64,000 nt of DNA from Wenyingzhuangia aestuarii. Lineage in GTDB: Bacteria > Bacteroidota > Bacteroidia > Flavobacteriales > Flavobacteriaceae. Position 1 is the first letter of the stretch, and the number at the start of each line of letters is the position of its first letter. The notes under the pieces were generated by a model. That model was not told the DNA's origin, searched no databases, and was given only the letters and a program-made list of their open reading frames with translations. Of this stretch, positions 62,497-64,000 are shown in pieces. Position numbers and translations under genes: made by a program. Location: assembly GCF_011927765.1 (NCBI RefSeq), contig NZ_JAATJG010000009.1, positions 1-64,000 on the forward strand, in the 5' to 3' direction.

Positions 62497-62550
62497 AAAT
62501 TTTAACCCTACTGAATATTTAAGAGCACTTTAAGGAAAACACAATACATC

Positions 62551-63648
62551 ATGAAAGATTCAATCATCAGAGCACTAAAGTTTATTGGACTTGGTTTTTT
62601 AGAACCATTAATACGCTTAATCAATAAAGAAGAACCTACAAAAAACACCAAAGAAGTATTTAGAAAAATAATAGCTCCTGTAGCCTCTGTTTTTATTTTT
62701 GTAGGACTTTGGCAATTAGGATCTACAGCTCTTTATAACATAGAAGCTGAATACAAGATTGAAGCTACTTTAAAAAGTCAAGGAGAAGCAGAAGCGCAAA
62801 AGATAAAAGAATGTATGGAGTCTGGAGACCCTGGTTGCCAACCCAATACTTTACCTTCACCCTCGCAAGTATACGCTTCTTACCTTACCCTTTTAGAAGA
62901 CCACAGAACAATTGCTGCTGATAAAAAAGCCTTTAAAGAAAAGACTTTTGAAATGAACAAAAAACGTGTAAAACAAGGAAAATCTGTAATTACCTATACA
63001 GGTAGACCTTCTTTTGTGGATCAAATTAAAACAAGTTTAAAAACAGTATTTGCAGGATTTTTACTAGCCTTATTTATTGCTGTTCCTATTGGAGTTGTTA
63101 TTGGATTAAGCTCAACACTAAGAGGATCTATTAGTTGGATTATTCAAATATTCAAGCCTGTATCACCCGTAGTATGGTTATTATTAGTTTTTATGATTGT
63201 AAAAACCTTAACTAAAAATTCAGAAGGAGACAGTGCCTTTATTATTTCTTTTATCTCTGTAGGATTATGTTCTATGTGGGCTACATTAGTAAATACCGCC
63301 ATGGGAGTATCATCTGTAAACACAGATTATATTAATGTTGCAAAAGTTTTAAGACTTAGACCTCTACAAAAAATATTCAAAGTTATTTTACCAGCCTCTT
63401 TACCTTTAATATTTACAGGTTTACGTATTACTTTATCTGTAGCATGGATGGTATTAATTGCTATTGAATTATTAGCTCAATCTCCTGGATTAGGTTCATT
63501 TGTATGGGAAGAATTCCAAAATGGAGCCATGGATTCTAACTCAAAAATTATTGTTGCCATGTTTGTTATTGGTATGATTGGTTTCGCTCTAGATAGAATC
63601 ATGTTATTTATTCAAAACTTGATTTCATTCGAAAAAGAAACAATTTAA
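62551..63648 (+). CDS. Nitrate-type ABC transporter permease with enlarged periplasmic loop
   Basis: 365 residues, against about 280 for NrtB. A first membrane helix (VASVFIFVGLWQLGSTAL) is followed by about 100 residues outside, with two Cys in CMESGDPGC, and then the BPD-type core of helices with the EAA-like loop (LRLRPLQKIFKVILPASLP). It forms the channel for the anion bound by the preceding lipoprotein. The extra loop is in the region that would contact the binding protein. Confidence 0.85.
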   Translation: MKDSIIRALKFIGLGFLEPLIRLINKEEPTKNTKEVFRKIIAPVASVFIFVGLWQLGSTALYNIEAEYKIEATLKSQGEAEAQKIKECMESGDPGCQPNTLPSPSQVYASYLTLLEDHRTIAADKKAFKEKTFEMNKKRVKQGKSVITYTGRPSFVDQIKTSLKTVFAGFLLALFIAVPIGVVIGLSSTLRGSISWIIQIFKPVSPVVWLLLVFMIVKTLTKNSEGDSAFIISFISVGLCSMWATLVNTAMGVSSVNTDYINVAKVLRLRPLQKIFKVILPASLPLIFTGLRITLSVAWMVLIAIELLAQSPGLGSFVWEEFQNGAMDSNSKIIVAMFVIGMIGFALDRIMLFIQNLISFEKETI

Positions 63649-63668
63649 GAATCCTTAAAAACAATATT

Positions 63669-64000
63669 ATGGCAATTTTAGAACTAAAAAACGTCTTTAA
63701 AACCTACAATCCTGCAAAGGAATACAAAGGTGAAATTTTAGACAACATCAATTTAACTATTGAAGAAGGAGAATTTGTAGCCATTGTTGGGTTTTCAGGA
63801 AGCGGAAAAACAACCTTAGTAAACCTAGTTAATGGTTTATTAAAACCCACAGAAGGAGAAGTTATTTTTAAAGGAAAACCCGTAGAAGACACAAGTCATG
63901 AGCGCGGTGTTATTTTCCAAAACTACTCACTACTACCTTGGCTAACCGTATACCAAAACATAGACATGGCTATTCAAGAAGCTTTCCCTAAAGCTTCTAA
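63669..64000 (+). CDS. Nitrate-type ABC transporter ATPase (cut by window end)
   Basis: 110 codons are visible. VGFSGSGKTTLVNLVNG is the Walker A, GVIFQNYSLLPWLTVYQNI the Q-loop region. The rest (signature, Walker B) lies beyond the window. It energises the transporter and is the third gene of the operon, 20 nt after the permease. Confidence 0.9.
   Translation, partial: MAILELKNVFKTYNPAKEYKGEILDNINLTIEEGEFVAIVGFSGSGKTTLVNLVNGLLKPTEGEVIFKGKPVEDTSHERGVIFQNYSLLPWLTVYQNIDMAIQEAFPKAS

Noticed and set aside
1-64000. Insertion sequences or transposase genes
   Set aside because: I saw no transposase motif or paired terminal inverted repeats with target duplications. The 17-bp direct repeats lack an encoded transposase between them.

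Overview
The window is low-GC chromosomal DNA from a marine-type Flavobacteriaceae (Bacteroidota). The evidence is repeated -7 promoter elements of the form TAnnTTTG, a type IX secretion (Por) sorting domain on secreted proteins, a hybrid two-component regulator of the polysaccharide-utilisation type, and Bacteroidota-only families such as DUF3098. The genus cannot be read from the sequence.

Layout. (1) 1-2060: tail of a relaxase gene (mobile element), a lipoprotein, two small unknown genes, a folded 114-nt element and several palindromes. (2) 2061-15716: a defence block on the minus strand: hsdM, hsdS, a SIR2 protein, an AbiEi-like DUF6088 regulator, an AlbA_2 (Schlafen-like) protein, hsdR, and a 1224-residue SIR2 protein resembling the defence-associated sirtuins. 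A 36-bp perfect palindrome beside a consensus -7 element appears to split it, so that the regulator, AlbA_2, hsdR and the large SIR2 gene could be controlled apart from the methylase genes. (3) 15913-17536: a small cassette of unknown proteins ending in a truncated gene. (4) 17659-28812: a carbohydrate locus with two tandem secreted clan GH-A glycosidases, a hybrid two-component regulator and two jelly-roll secreted proteins, but no SusC/SusD. (5) 28813-29738: gene debris matching genes on the other side of the carbohydrate locus, then a CAT tRNA that looks like the island boundary. (6) 29874-47505: core genes: prenyl synthase, a TetR-regulated RND efflux operon, recX, ftsX-DUF3098-uppP-truB, rbfA, a LolC/E-like permease, dusB. 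(7) 47647-64000: sulfur and nitrogen assimilation: ferredoxin, ferredoxin-NADP reductase, siroheme synthesis, a HEPN-fused sulfite/nitrite reductase, cysN/D/H, an Rrf2 regulator, nirBD, an FNR-like regulator with four suitably placed cysteines, and the first genes of a nitrate-type ABC transporter cut by the window end.

How parts work together. The sulfur and nitrogen genes share siroheme: SUMT and the precorrin-2 dehydrogenase supply it for both the sulfite reductase and NirB. A CCTAC-N7-GTAGG palindrome lies both in the rrf2 promoter and ahead of DUF2061-cysH, which suggests autoregulation plus control of the cys operon. TACGTA words sit at the promoters of nirBD, the FNR-like gene and the transporter. 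The three gaps inside cysH-cysD-cysN-cysI each hold a pair of inverted heptanucleotide-period arrays, a pattern I do not recognise. The most original signals are these heptad arrays, the SIR2/AbiEi-like insert in the type I system with its palindrome, and the split remnants on both sides of the carbohydrate locus.
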